From Elusimicrobiota bacterium (lineage in GTDB: Bacteria; CG03; SLGR01), in NCBI GenBank assembly GCA_003553445.1, contig PWEK01000075.1:1-52837 (forward strand): DNA of 52,837 nucleotides. The letters run 5' to 3'. A program made the position numbers and the translations under genes. Positions within the stretch are counted from its first letter, which is position 1; the number at the start of each line of letters is the position of its first letter. The notes under the pieces were generated by a model. That model had not been told where the DNA came from and did not search any database. It saw only the letters and a list, made by a program, of their open reading frames with translations. Below are positions 18,660-25,701 of this stretch, piece by piece.

Positions 18660-19174
18660 AGCCTTTCACTGTATTCTTTTACTTTCTTGGCTTTTCTATA
18701 TTTGAAAAGAATTCTCCTTTCAGAGTCTCCAACAGTTTCATATACTATCCCGCTATTCAGATCCAGCGCAACAACCCTCCTGTCAAATCCTCCGACAGAT
18801 TTCTTAACTATATTCAGAAGCATATTTTTCATTTCACCTAAAACCGAATGTACAATTATATCAGATACTGGGCGGTGCCTTTCTTTCAGCACATTCGCTC
18901 CTCCGGCAACAACATATGAAAAAGTATGAGGCTGTAAACCCATATCTTCAATCTCCCCAACAAGATACCTTAATGCATCTTTGGCATATCTGTTTTTCAT
19001 CCCCTCATCAGCCGGGGCTTCCCCCGGCAGCATAATATGAATCAGGCCTCCGATGCCGCTTGCGGTGTCGTAAGTTACAACTGCTATGCATGAACCTAAA
19101 GGGCTTGTTCTCAGTATTTTATTTCCAGAACTCACACATACATAACCTGAATAAATATCCTGGAGACATTGCAT
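18656..19174 (-). CDS. cheD: Chemoreceptor glutamine deamidase CheD
   Basis: 172 residues from the ATG at 19174; a GTG at 19201 would add nine. Family N-terminal lengths fit the ATG better, but neither start has a clear ribosome site. The catalytic set is complete with exact family spacing: Thr in RTSPLGSC, Cys six residues on, and His 17 after that in GLIHIMLPG; VVAGGANVL follows. CheD deamidates Gln in methyl-accepting chemoreceptors and can be held by CheC/CheY-P. No receptor, CheC or other che gene is in the window. The stop overlaps the start of the PAS/GAF kinase-like gene (ATGA), so the two proteins are made together. Confidence 0.9.
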   Translation of the reverse strand: MQCLQDIYSGYVCVSSGNKILRTSPLGSCIAVVTYDTASGIGGLIHIMLPGEAPADEGMKNRYAKDALRYLVGEIEDMGLQPHTFSYVVAGGANVLKERHRPVSDIIVHSVLGEMKNMLLNIVKKSVGGFDRRVVALDLNSGIVYETVGDSERRILFKYRKAKKVKEYSERL

Positions 19175-19272
19175 TATAATTTTATTGTAACAAAATATCA
19201 CCTATTTTTCATCCTGCAATATATTCTTCTTTTGAAATAAACTTTTTTCCAAAAAAACACACGAAAAGAGCA

Positions 19273-19301
19273 TTGACAAATCCAAAATTCCAAATTAGTA
19301 T
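19273..19301 (+). promoter_or_regulatory. Sigma70-type promoter of the secreted unknown protein gene
   Basis: Exact TTGACA at 19273-19278, a 17-base spacer, and TAGTAT at 19296-19301 (4 of 6). Transcription would start near 19308, which leaves almost no leader for the upstream ATG at 19311 but about 40 bases, with GGAGAAG, for the ATG at 19350. Confidence 0.55.
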
Positions 19302-19349
19302 TAAGCTGAAATGGAAAGAAAAAGAGCTAAAAAAAGCCGGAGAAGAAAA

Positions 19350-20258
19350 ATGAAATTTTATATTATCACAGCAGCAATGATAATAATGACCAACATAGCT
19401 ATTTCAGCAGAAAAGATAGACCCGGGTGAATATCCCTTTACAGAATACAGAAACGAAACCCGTAAAACTATTCAAATAAACGGTTCTGAATACAAAGCAG
19501 AAATAAGAAAAGCCTATTTATCTGAGAGTAAATCTGAAAAGGGATGGAGAGAAACTGTAAAGGAACTCAGTATAAGAGGACCCGACAATAGCATACTGCT
19601 TGAAAAGAATTATGAATCTGAAATAATCAAGGGACACGGCTTTAACAGAATTCACAATGTAAACATAATAAAAACAGAAATAGGCAAAGACAGTGTCATA
19701 GCTGTAAGAGATTCTGTAATACCCAGAACTGATAATACAGGAAATACACTTCAGTATTTCGTACTTGAAAAAAAAGAACTCAAGCCCATAACTCCCATTC
19801 TTAGTGGTGACGGTTTCTTTTCAGAAATTTCTCTAAATTCAAACAACGAGTTTTCTTTTCAGGTATGGGCGGAATATTTTTCTACTGAAATACCCTTAAA
19901 AGTAAATCCCTCGCGCGGCATTAGCTTTTCCGGAGAGGAAGTTTCATCTGCAGCACTAAAAGAAATGCCGGTAATGACACCGGTGACCTCATGGCCGGAA
20001 GAAGAAAACAGAAAATATGAAATCCAGCTTTTCGAATCGATTGAATCAGATTCATATAATAAAGTTTCAGTCTCTTCGAAAAAATCCAATATTAAATACA
20101 GCGCGGCTTACGGTAATATTGCAATGCCGAATCCATCAAAATCAAATACTTTTAAAATCCGGCCCGATGTTAAATACATAAAAGTTGAGATTGACGGCAA
20201 CGAAGGCTTTGTAAAAAAAGCTCAATTTGAAAATATCGGGCTTAAAACTGCAAGATAA
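19350..20258 (+). CDS. Secreted protein of unknown function
   Basis: 302 residues from the ATG at 19350. That start is favoured by GGAGAAG seven bases upstream and by a normal signal peptide (MKFYIITAAMIIMTNIAISA, cleavage after ISA). The in-frame ATG at 19311 would add the very basic MERKRAKKSRRRK and has no ribosome site. The mature protein is beta-rich and charged, with no Cys, no membrane segment and no motif I recognise. It is a single gene between divergent cheD and convergent dsbD-like genes. Probably periplasmic or exported. Confidence 0.7.
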   Translation: MKFYIITAAMIIMTNIAISAEKIDPGEYPFTEYRNETRKTIQINGSEYKAEIRKAYLSESKSEKGWRETVKELSIRGPDNSILLEKNYESEIIKGHGFNRIHNVNIIKTEIGKDSVIAVRDSVIPRTDNTGNTLQYFVLEKKELKPITPILSGDGFFSEISLNSNNEFSFQVWAEYFSTEIPLKVNPSRGISFSGEEVSSAALKEMPVMTPVTSWPEEENRKYEIQLFESIESDSYNKVSVSSKKSNIKYSAAYGNIAMPNPSKSNTFKIRPDVKYIKVEIDGNEGFVKKAQFENIGLKTAR

Positions 20259-20282
20259 AAAAAGAAAGAAACTTGGTTTAGC

Positions 20283-22406
20283 TTAATTTTCTAACTCAGC
20301 AATAACCTCTAAAACACGCGGCTGTTGATCTGAATCCAGGACAAGGACTCCTTTTAAAATCTCCCCCCTTACGGGCACCTCAGTATCCATCCTCATCTTA
20401 TATCCATTGCTGTTTTTTTCCCAAAAATATTCTCCGGGCTTTATCTTTTCCCTTTGTGAAGGAAAAAAAGTTGAATTATATATCCTTTCAGAATCATTTT
20501 TCGATGGAGTCTCCAATACAAGTACCGCTTCGTTTCCCTCTGATTTTGCTGAGAATTTCCAGCCTTCTTTTTTCACTGGAAGCATTTTCCGGGTTTCTTC
20601 AAAGTAATCCCGCCATTTTTCTTCCTCCGGCGCAGCTGCATCTTTTACTTTGAGACTGATTGTATCCGAATCTTTACGGGGAATGCACATTTCCCTGCAA
20701 ACATACCACTTGATATCCGCCCCTAAAACTTCTTCGCTCCCCGGCTCCAGATACTCGGGCGGAGTTATCTTTTTTGTCAAAAGAAGAAAATCCTCATGTC
20801 CATAAGTAATAAGTGGCCCTTCTTCATATTTTTGGGGGGCAGGCCAATTTAGCTTCCCCTTTTCATAGCCCTCGGGCAAATTCCATTCAATCAATGCGGC
20901 CTCCCCGGATTCTCCGGGGTTTTTCCAATAGGTATGCCAGCCTTCGGGCAACTTAAATAAAACCCCTGCGTAAAACGGACGTCCCGGCTGAATCCATTTA
21001 TTCTCACTGACCATAATTGTTTCAAATTCAACATCCTCTTCAATTTCAAATAAATTCCGGTCCTCCTCTCCGTTTTCTTTTACAGTTTCAATTATTTCAA
21101 GCAGTCTTTCGGACGACACAAACCCTGTGGTTCTTTTGTCCCTTATCTCATTTCCTTTGGCATCAAGAAATATTATTGTAGGAACCCCGCGAATATCAAA
21201 TCTCTCTCTAAGATCTGCAGACTCCCTGCTCTCGTAATCGGTAAGATCCACCCGGAAGACAGTAAATGAAGAAAAGGCTTCTATAACATCTTCCTCGGAA
21301 AATGTTCTGAGTTCCATCTCAAGACACGGGATGCACCAGTCTGCTGAAAAATAGATCACAGAAGGCTCTTCTCTTTCAATAGCATCTTTCTGAGCCTCAA
21401 GTGACCAGGCAGTCCACCGGACAGAAGCATCCCTTACGGAAAGGAAAAAGAAAAGACCTGTTGCCGCGGCTGCTGTTCCTATTACTCTTTTCACCCAGAT
21501 AAAAAAAGAAGACTTCATTCCTGCTTTATCCAAAAATCCAAGGTAAATACCCCCTGCTACTAAAATTATGGGAATGAAAATATAAATTAACTCTCTTGTG
21601 ATAACAAGTGATAAGTAGAAAAAACCAAGCGCTAAAAGAAGGAGCCCCATCAGTCTACGAAACCAGACCATCCATTCGCCCGATTGCGGAATTTTTTTAA
21701 TCATGCCGGTAAACGTTCCCATCAGAAGATAGGGAAAACCGAGCCCCAGGCTGAGAACAAAGAAAATTAAAAAACCGAAGTAAACTTCGCCGCGGTGGCC
21801 CACTACAGTAAGCAGACCTATTATCGGGGGCCCGATACAGGGAGCGGCAAATATGCCGACAAAAAGCCCGGACAAATATACCCCGACAGTACCTGCAGTA
21901 CTTCTCCCGCCCAGGCGATTTATCAGGCTCTGAGGCACCCTTATTTCGAAAAACCCGAACATGCTCAAAGAGAGAAGGAAGAAAAGTGCCGCGATAGCTC
22001 CAAGAACATATCCGGACTGCAGAATACCCCCAAAAAGACCTCCCGTAAATGCAGCGACAACCCCAAGCAGGCTGTACATCGTAGAAATTCCAAGCACATA
22101 AACCAATGCGCGAAGAAAAGACTTCAAGCGTCCATACTCCCTGCCTTTGCTGAATACCGATGCGGTAACAGCTAGCATCGGATAAACGCAGGGGGTTAAA
22201 TTTAAGGCAAGCCCCAGAATAAATATTCCAATAAAAGTAAACTCTCTCACATCGGGTAATTCGAATTCCGAATTAGATTCCGTAAATTCTCTTTCCAGAA
22301 CGGAAAAATCCTGCTGTAAAGAATATACCTCTTTAACCTCGGTAAAAAAGGTAAATGTCAATATCACAGTAAGAGTAAGAAAACAAAGTTTAAATTTCTT
22401 TTTCAT
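20283..22406 (-). CDS. DsbD-like thiol:disulfide interchange protein with rearranged domain order
   Basis: 707 residues. Signal-like N-terminus, then the CcdA/DsbD membrane domain (about 57-330) with its two redox cysteines Cys73 (NLTPCVYPM) and Cys190 (APCIGPP). A thioredoxin domain (about 340-455) follows with Cys358 and Cys361 in DWCIPC. The C-terminal part (about 465-640; GWHTYWKNPGESG, LNWPAPQKYEEGP, YVCREMCIP with Cys570/Cys574) matches the DsbD N-terminal alpha-domain family. In E. coli DsbD and ScsB that domain is first; here it is last. It would pass electrons from cytosolic thioredoxin across the membrane to periplasmic thiol partners, used in protein folding or cytochrome c maturation. 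AAAGG precedes the ATG; the ankyrin gene lies 153 bases upstream on the same strand. Confidence 0.9.
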   Translation of the reverse strand: MKKKFKLCFLTLTVILTFTFFTEVKEVYSLQQDFSVLEREFTESNSEFELPDVREFTFIGIFILGLALNLTPCVYPMLAVTASVFSKGREYGRLKSFLRALVYVLGISTMYSLLGVVAAFTGGLFGGILQSGYVLGAIAALFFLLSLSMFGFFEIRVPQSLINRLGGRSTAGTVGVYLSGLFVGIFAAPCIGPPIIGLLTVVGHRGEVYFGFLIFFVLSLGLGFPYLLMGTFTGMIKKIPQSGEWMVWFRRLMGLLLLALGFFYLSLVITRELIYIFIPIILVAGGIYLGFLDKAGMKSSFFIWVKRVIGTAAAATGLFFFLSVRDASVRWTAWSLEAQKDAIEREEPSVIYFSADWCIPCLEMELRTFSEEDVIEAFSSFTVFRVDLTDYESRESADLRERFDIRGVPTIIFLDAKGNEIRDKRTTGFVSSERLLEIIETVKENGEEDRNLFEIEEDVEFETIMVSENKWIQPGRPFYAGVLFKLPEGWHTYWKNPGESGEAALIEWNLPEGYEKGKLNWPAPQKYEEGPLITYGHEDFLLLTKKITPPEYLEPGSEEVLGADIKWYVCREMCIPRKDSDTISLKVKDAAAPEEEKWRDYFEETRKMLPVKKEGWKFSAKSEGNEAVLVLETPSKNDSERIYNSTFFPSQREKIKPGEYFWEKNSNGYKMRMDTEVPVRGEILKGVLVLDSDQQPRVLEVIAELEN

Positions 22407-22559
22407 AAAATGACCTTTTTTGTGGTAGCCCGTAAGGGCTTATTCTTTACCATTATTTGTATCGGAAACATATTTCAAGTTATCTTTACCTGATTAATTA
22501 TAACTATTTATGTTGGCTTTTAAAGACAGGAACAAATTATCTCATTGCATTACTTAATC

Positions 22560-23486
22560 TCACCTTGCCTTAACACTGTAAATAAGCATGAATAAGCTCC
22601 CCAGCATAAATGACTCATCAGCACTGATTCTGGCTCCTGCGCGAAGAAGGACTCTGGCTATTTCCGGATTTCCACATTTGATTGCATAATTTACCGCTGT
22701 TTTTCCCGCATTATCTTTCGCATGGACATCAGCACCGTAATAGAGCAGCATGCGGGTACTTCTGCTCTTTTCTTTAAGCAGTTTCAAATACTCTTTTCTA
22801 TTTGAAAATAATCTTAGGTGCAGTTTTTTTGTAATTTTGGGGTTTTTCTTTATATTCACGAGCATAAGAGGAGTAATTCCCCCTTTTTGCTTTGCGTTGA
22901 CATCTGCGCCGGCCTCAATCAATATTCTGAGTGTTTTATCGCAACCGGATTCAACTGCGTACATAAGCGGCGTCTGATAATAATTACCTTTTGGATTATC
23001 TCTGTCATTTACATTTGCTCCGGCTTCTATTAGGGTTTTTACTATTTTTATATTTCCATTCCATGCGGCAAACATTAAAGGGGTAATTCCACTGCCCACC
23101 TTTGCTCCGGGGTCAACTCCGTACTTTAATAACAACCTTACTGTTTCAAGGTCCTCATTTATAGATGCTGACACAAGGGATTCTTCTCCTTCGTTTTTTA
23201 TATCCACCTTTTTTGCCAACAACTTTATGATATTCCAGGCGCATCTTCGACGAACATAATATTTCGCAATAGCTTCCAGGGGGCCCTCCCGATTTTTGTC
23301 TTTTATATTAACATCTGCTTTTGCTTTTATAAGCAGTCTGGTAATATTTGGATATCTGTAGAGAGCCGCCCAGTACAGAGGAGTTCTTCCGTCTTTGTCA
23401 GGCCTGTTAACATCAGCTCCTCTCCTTATAAGCCTCCGACACAATTTTACTTTGCCTGCTTTTACTGCATTAATCAACTCAGTCAT
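22560..23486 (-). CDS. Ankyrin-repeat protein
   Basis: 308 residues, composed almost entirely of ankyrin repeats. Examples are DGRTPLYWAALYRYPNITRLLIKAKADVN, SGITPLMFAAWNGNIKIVKTLIEAGANVN, QTPLMYAVESGCDKTLRILIEAGADVN and GKTAVNYAIKCGNPEIARVLLRAGA (each cut short here). About eight repeats can be seen, with a 35-residue insert between repeats 6 and 7 (KKNPKITKKLHLRLF). No signal peptide; cytosolic. The repeats bind other proteins, partner unknown. AGGAGG stands seven bases before the ATG. It follows the 131-residue gene by 52 bases and is likely read from that gene's strong promoter. Confidence 0.9.
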   Translation of the reverse strand: MTELINAVKAGKVKLCRRLIRRGADVNRPDKDGRTPLYWAALYRYPNITRLLIKAKADVNIKDKNREGPLEAIAKYYVRRRCAWNIIKLLAKKVDIKNEGEESLVSASINEDLETVRLLLKYGVDPGAKVGSGITPLMFAAWNGNIKIVKTLIEAGANVNDRDNPKGNYYQTPLMYAVESGCDKTLRILIEAGADVNAKQKGGITPLMLVNIKKNPKITKKLHLRLFSNRKEYLKLLKEKSRSTRMLLYYGADVHAKDNAGKTAVNYAIKCGNPEIARVLLRAGARISADESFMLGSLFMLIYSVKAR

Positions 23487-23538
23487 GCTTTACCTCCTAT
23501 AAAAACTCACCATAATCTTTAAGGGGATTCTCCGTTAT

Positions 23539-23934
23539 TTAGTTTTTTCCTTTTAAATTTTTTAATTCATTCATAATGTTATAAACATCCTCATCTTCAC
23601 TGTATTTTCCGAGGGCTTTGATCCAGGAATCCAGCTTTTCATTTTTTATCTTTAGCGTTTTTTTCTTTTTGATTTTCCTTTCATTATGTAAATACTCTTC
23701 AAGCCTGTATTTAATTAATCCGGAGGGTGTTCTTTTTTCTTCTTCCGCTGAATTGATAAGTTGATTATATGAAAATATGGAAATGATTTTCTTTAGCTGC
23801 GTAGTGCTTTTATCTTTAATTTCGTCAAATAAACTAATGTCCTGTCTGCCAAAAGCTACACTTACATTTTTATAGTGTTTTTCTCCTTTTTCGTCTATAT
23901 GCGGAAAATATATTGATATAAATTTTCTTTTCAT
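23539..23934 (-). CDS. Hypothetical 131-residue charged protein under a consensus promoter
   Basis: Not recognised. It begins MKRKFISIYFPHIDEKGEKHY, is strongly basic and acidic in turns, and is helical in its second half (KTLKIKNEKLDSW...EDVYNIMNELKNL). A short stretch TPSGLIKYRLEEYL looks like the second helix of ribbon-helix-helix proteins, but the rest of that fold is not obvious, so no DNA-binding call is made. The ATG lies only eight bases after a perfect -10 box and has no Shine-Dalgarno, so the transcript is probably leaderless. A 19-bp palindrome overlaps the promoter. If the protein were the repressor it would be autoregulated, which is speculation. Confidence 0.55.
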   Translation of the reverse strand: MKRKFISIYFPHIDEKGEKHYKNVSVAFGRQDISLFDEIKDKSTTQLKKIISIFSYNQLINSAEEEKRTPSGLIKYRLEEYLHNERKIKKKKTLKIKNEKLDSWIKALGKYSEDEDVYNIMNELKNLKGKN

Positions 23935-23942
23935 TTGCTGAC

Positions 23943-23971
23943 ATTATATCACACTGTGATATATATGTCAA
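23943..23971 (-). promoter_or_regulatory. Perfect consensus sigma70 promoter
   Basis: Minus strand: TTGACA (23966-23971), 17 bases, TATAAT (23943-23948). Both boxes match consensus in all six positions with optimal spacing. Predicted start of transcription is about 23935-23937, at or next to the ATG of the 131-residue gene. Confidence 0.85.
23945..23963. promoter_or_regulatory. 19-bp palindromic operator overlapping the promoter
   Basis: TATATCACACTGTGATATA: nine-base arms with perfect symmetry around one central base. It covers four bases of the -10 box and most of the spacer, so a bound dimeric repressor would block RNA polymerase. The arms are in the order TCACA-N-TGTGA, the opposite of a CRP/FNR site, so a different regulator is expected. 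Confidence 0.7.
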
Positions 23972-23999
23972 GTCTGAACCTGTTTGGATTTTTAACTTG

Positions 24000-24707
24000 T
24001 TAAAATTGATACTCGAACCCGGCTGATGCCGACTTTTTTAAAGCAGTCGATTCGTCCGGGTTATCAGTATACTTTCTAAGCGCATAGCTGTACTGAGCCT
24101 TTATGAGAAGCTTTTCATAGACCTCCTGCTGGTAGTTTACTCTGGCTGTGAACTGATCCCTGTTTTTCCATATTTCGCCTTCATCGGCATAGCGCTGACT
24201 GTTTAACCGCAGGAAAAGATTCGCTCTTCTTCTGCTTTGCCTGTCAATATTCCATCTCAATCTAAGGTTAGGAACGTGTATGAGGTTGTTCCATGGGCGG
24301 ACTTCATAAACCTGCTGGCGCAAATAATACTCCAGGCGCATATCAAAATCGTCACTTAATGTTATCCAGCAGAATGTACGGTAATACCTCATTACATTTT
24401 TATTGTTCAACTCGGGCTCCGCATAGGGATAATCCCTCCAGTTCCAGCTGAATCGCGCTGTATATCTAAACCCCGGGGTCAATCTCTGGGCAACCTGCAG
24501 ATATCCTTTATTGTAGTTATACGCCCATGTCTCCTGTTCATTCTCGTCTTTGAGTTCCATCCAGGGGGTAAGGGTTCCAAATTTGTCATAGGGCACTGCA
24601 TACCGCGAACCCTGCTCAATGTTACCCGACACCCTGGGCGCCGCCGCCTTAAGGATAAGCGGAAATAACAGAAAAATAACCATCAGCATAATTATTTTTT
24701 TATCCAT
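24000..24707 (-). CDS. Outer-membrane beta-barrel protein
   Basis: 235 residues. Signal peptide MDKKIIMLMVIFLLFPLILKA, then alternating polar/aromatic strands throughout (for example YRTFCWITLSDDFDMRLEYYL, ANLFLRLNSQRYADE) rich in Tyr, Trp and Arg. The chain ends ASAGFEYQF; a C-terminal Phe after a beta strand is the recognition signal for the BAM machinery. No family name can be given; porin-like or DUF481-like barrels have this look. Its start overlaps the end of the 103-residue membrane protein by eight bases, so translation is coupled and the two may form an envelope pair. Confidence 0.75.
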   Translation of the reverse strand: MDKKIIMLMVIFLLFPLILKAAAPRVSGNIEQGSRYAVPYDKFGTLTPWMELKDENEQETWAYNYNKGYLQVAQRLTPGFRYTARFSWNWRDYPYAEPELNNKNVMRYYRTFCWITLSDDFDMRLEYYLRQQVYEVRPWNNLIHVPNLRLRWNIDRQSRRRANLFLRLNSQRYADEGEIWKNRDQFTARVNYQQEVYEKLLIKAQYSYALRKYTDNPDESTALKKSASAGFEYQF

Positions 24708-25011
24708 TTTTTTCCCCCCTCCACTCGAGAAGCTCGTTCACAAGCGTATTTGCCCCGAATCCGAAGACGAAAGCTGTAGAGAAAACCCTTATTCCGGACA
24801 CGAAATCTCCCACTACAATTATTTCACTCTCATACTGGGGTATCAGAAGAAGGGTGGCTATCACAGCAATTGCTGCGGATCCAGCTGCCTGCCTTAAGTA
24901 CTTTTTGTCGAACTGTCTGATCTTGCCCTGCTTAATCTTGCGGATAAAGGGCAGCCACGTTCTTAACAATACCCCCAAAAAAAGACCGCCTAATTTCAAT
25001 GCTATTTCCAT
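24700..25011 (-). CDS. Small inner-membrane protein, unknown
   Basis: 103 residues with three hydrophobic segments (about 3-23, 40-58 and 76-95) and a basic stretch between the first two (RKIKQGKIRQFDKKYLRQ). A perfect AGGAGG stands six bases before the ATG. Translation is coupled to the outer-membrane barrel gene by an 8-base overlap. Size and topology are holin-like, but there is no phage context and no lysis enzyme nearby, so that name is not used. A role in anchoring or energising the barrel is possible but unproven. Confidence 0.65.
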   Translation of the reverse strand: MEIALKLGGLFLGVLLRTWLPFIRKIKQGKIRQFDKKYLRQAAGSAAIAVIATLLLIPQYESEIIVVGDFVSGIRVFSTAFVFGFGANTLVNELLEWRGEKNG

Positions 25012-25326
25012 AATGCCTCCTGGGCCGCAGTTTAATACGGCATACGGTTTTCCTTTTATTCAATTTTTCTTTTTCGCTACTGCAGAAGAACGAGAGATTT
25101 TTGTTATAAACCTTTTTTGTCTGTTGTAAAAGAATACGCAGGATATAATAAGGAAAGAAATCCAAAGAGGAAAAAATATTTATTTTTAATAATCCGATTC
25201 TCATTATTAGGAGCATCCTTAAAATGCCCGGTTACTCTCTGCTGTATAAATATTAATGTATTTTTGTGAATTTTTACAGGATAGCTATTTTAAAATCTTT
25301 CTTAAAGCAGATATTTTTTAATTCTG
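25012..25326. other. 315-base intergenic region, nothing identified
   Basis: AT-rich stretch between the end of the lone receiver gene and the start of the 103-residue membrane protein gene. It must hold the latter's promoter, but no convincing -35/-10 pair, hairpin with T-tract, or conserved RNA is visible. An open frame running into the next gene on the minus strand looks non-coding. Confidence 0.5.
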
Positions 25327-25701
25327 TTATGATTTCATTATTAGGTTTATTTCACCAATAATTTCCTCAATATCAAAAGGTTTGGATATGTATTTTTCCG
25401 CTTTCATAACTTCAACGCCATAAAACCTGTCTTTTCTGGAGTTTTTAGCAGTAAAAATAATTATCTTAACTCTTTTTTTTCTCCTTTTTATTTCTTTATA
25501 GACCTGCCAGCCATCCATACCGGGCATCATAATGTCAAGTATTACAAGATCCGGATCACATGTTTCAAAAGCATTCAGCGCCGCAGAACCGTCTTCAGCC
25601 ATATGCACACTATAGCCTTCCTCCATAAGATTATCATACAACAACTCCCTAATGTGCCGTTCATCATCAACAATCAGAATTTTTCCAAAACCATCTGTCA
25701 T
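25327..25701 (-). CDS. Single-domain response regulator (CheY-like receiver)
   Basis: 124 residues, receiver domain only. The acidic pair is in VDDE, the phospho-acceptor Asp in LVILDIMMPGMDG, the switch Thr in IIIFTAK and the Lys in YISKPFD; all are in place. There is no output domain, so it must act by protein contact or as a link in a phosphorelay. It overlaps the upstream histidine kinase gene by four bases (ATGA), which makes that kinase the obvious donor. Confidence 0.9.
   Translation of the reverse strand: MTDGFGKILIVDDERHIRELLYDNLMEEGYSVHMAEDGSAALNAFETCDPDLVILDIMMPGMDGWQVYKEIKRRKKRVKIIIFTAKNSRKDRFYGVEVMKAEKYISKPFDIEEIIGEINLIMKS

Noticed and set aside
22427-22440. Hairpin AGCCC-GTAA-GGGCT before the dsbD-like gene as riboswitch or terminator
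   Set aside because: Stem of only five base pairs and no T-tract on either strand; no riboswitch core is seen around it.
23945-23963. CRP/FNR site at the palindrome
   Set aside because: The half-sites are in the order TCACA-N-TGTGA, the reverse of TGTGA-N6-TCACA, with a one-base spacer.
24700-25011. Phage holin call for the three-helix protein
   Set aside because: Size and topology fit, but there is no endolysin, phage gene or integration signal nearby.
24932-25216. Minus-strand 94-codon frame upstream of the 103-residue membrane protein
   Set aside because: It overlaps the well-supported membrane-protein start with AGGAGG and its sequence looks random and basic.
25264-25279. Possible second Rex box (TTGTGAA with T-rich spacer)
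   Set aside because: Only the left half matches; the right half reads TTTTACAG, and it lies downstream of a receiver gene rather than at a promoter.
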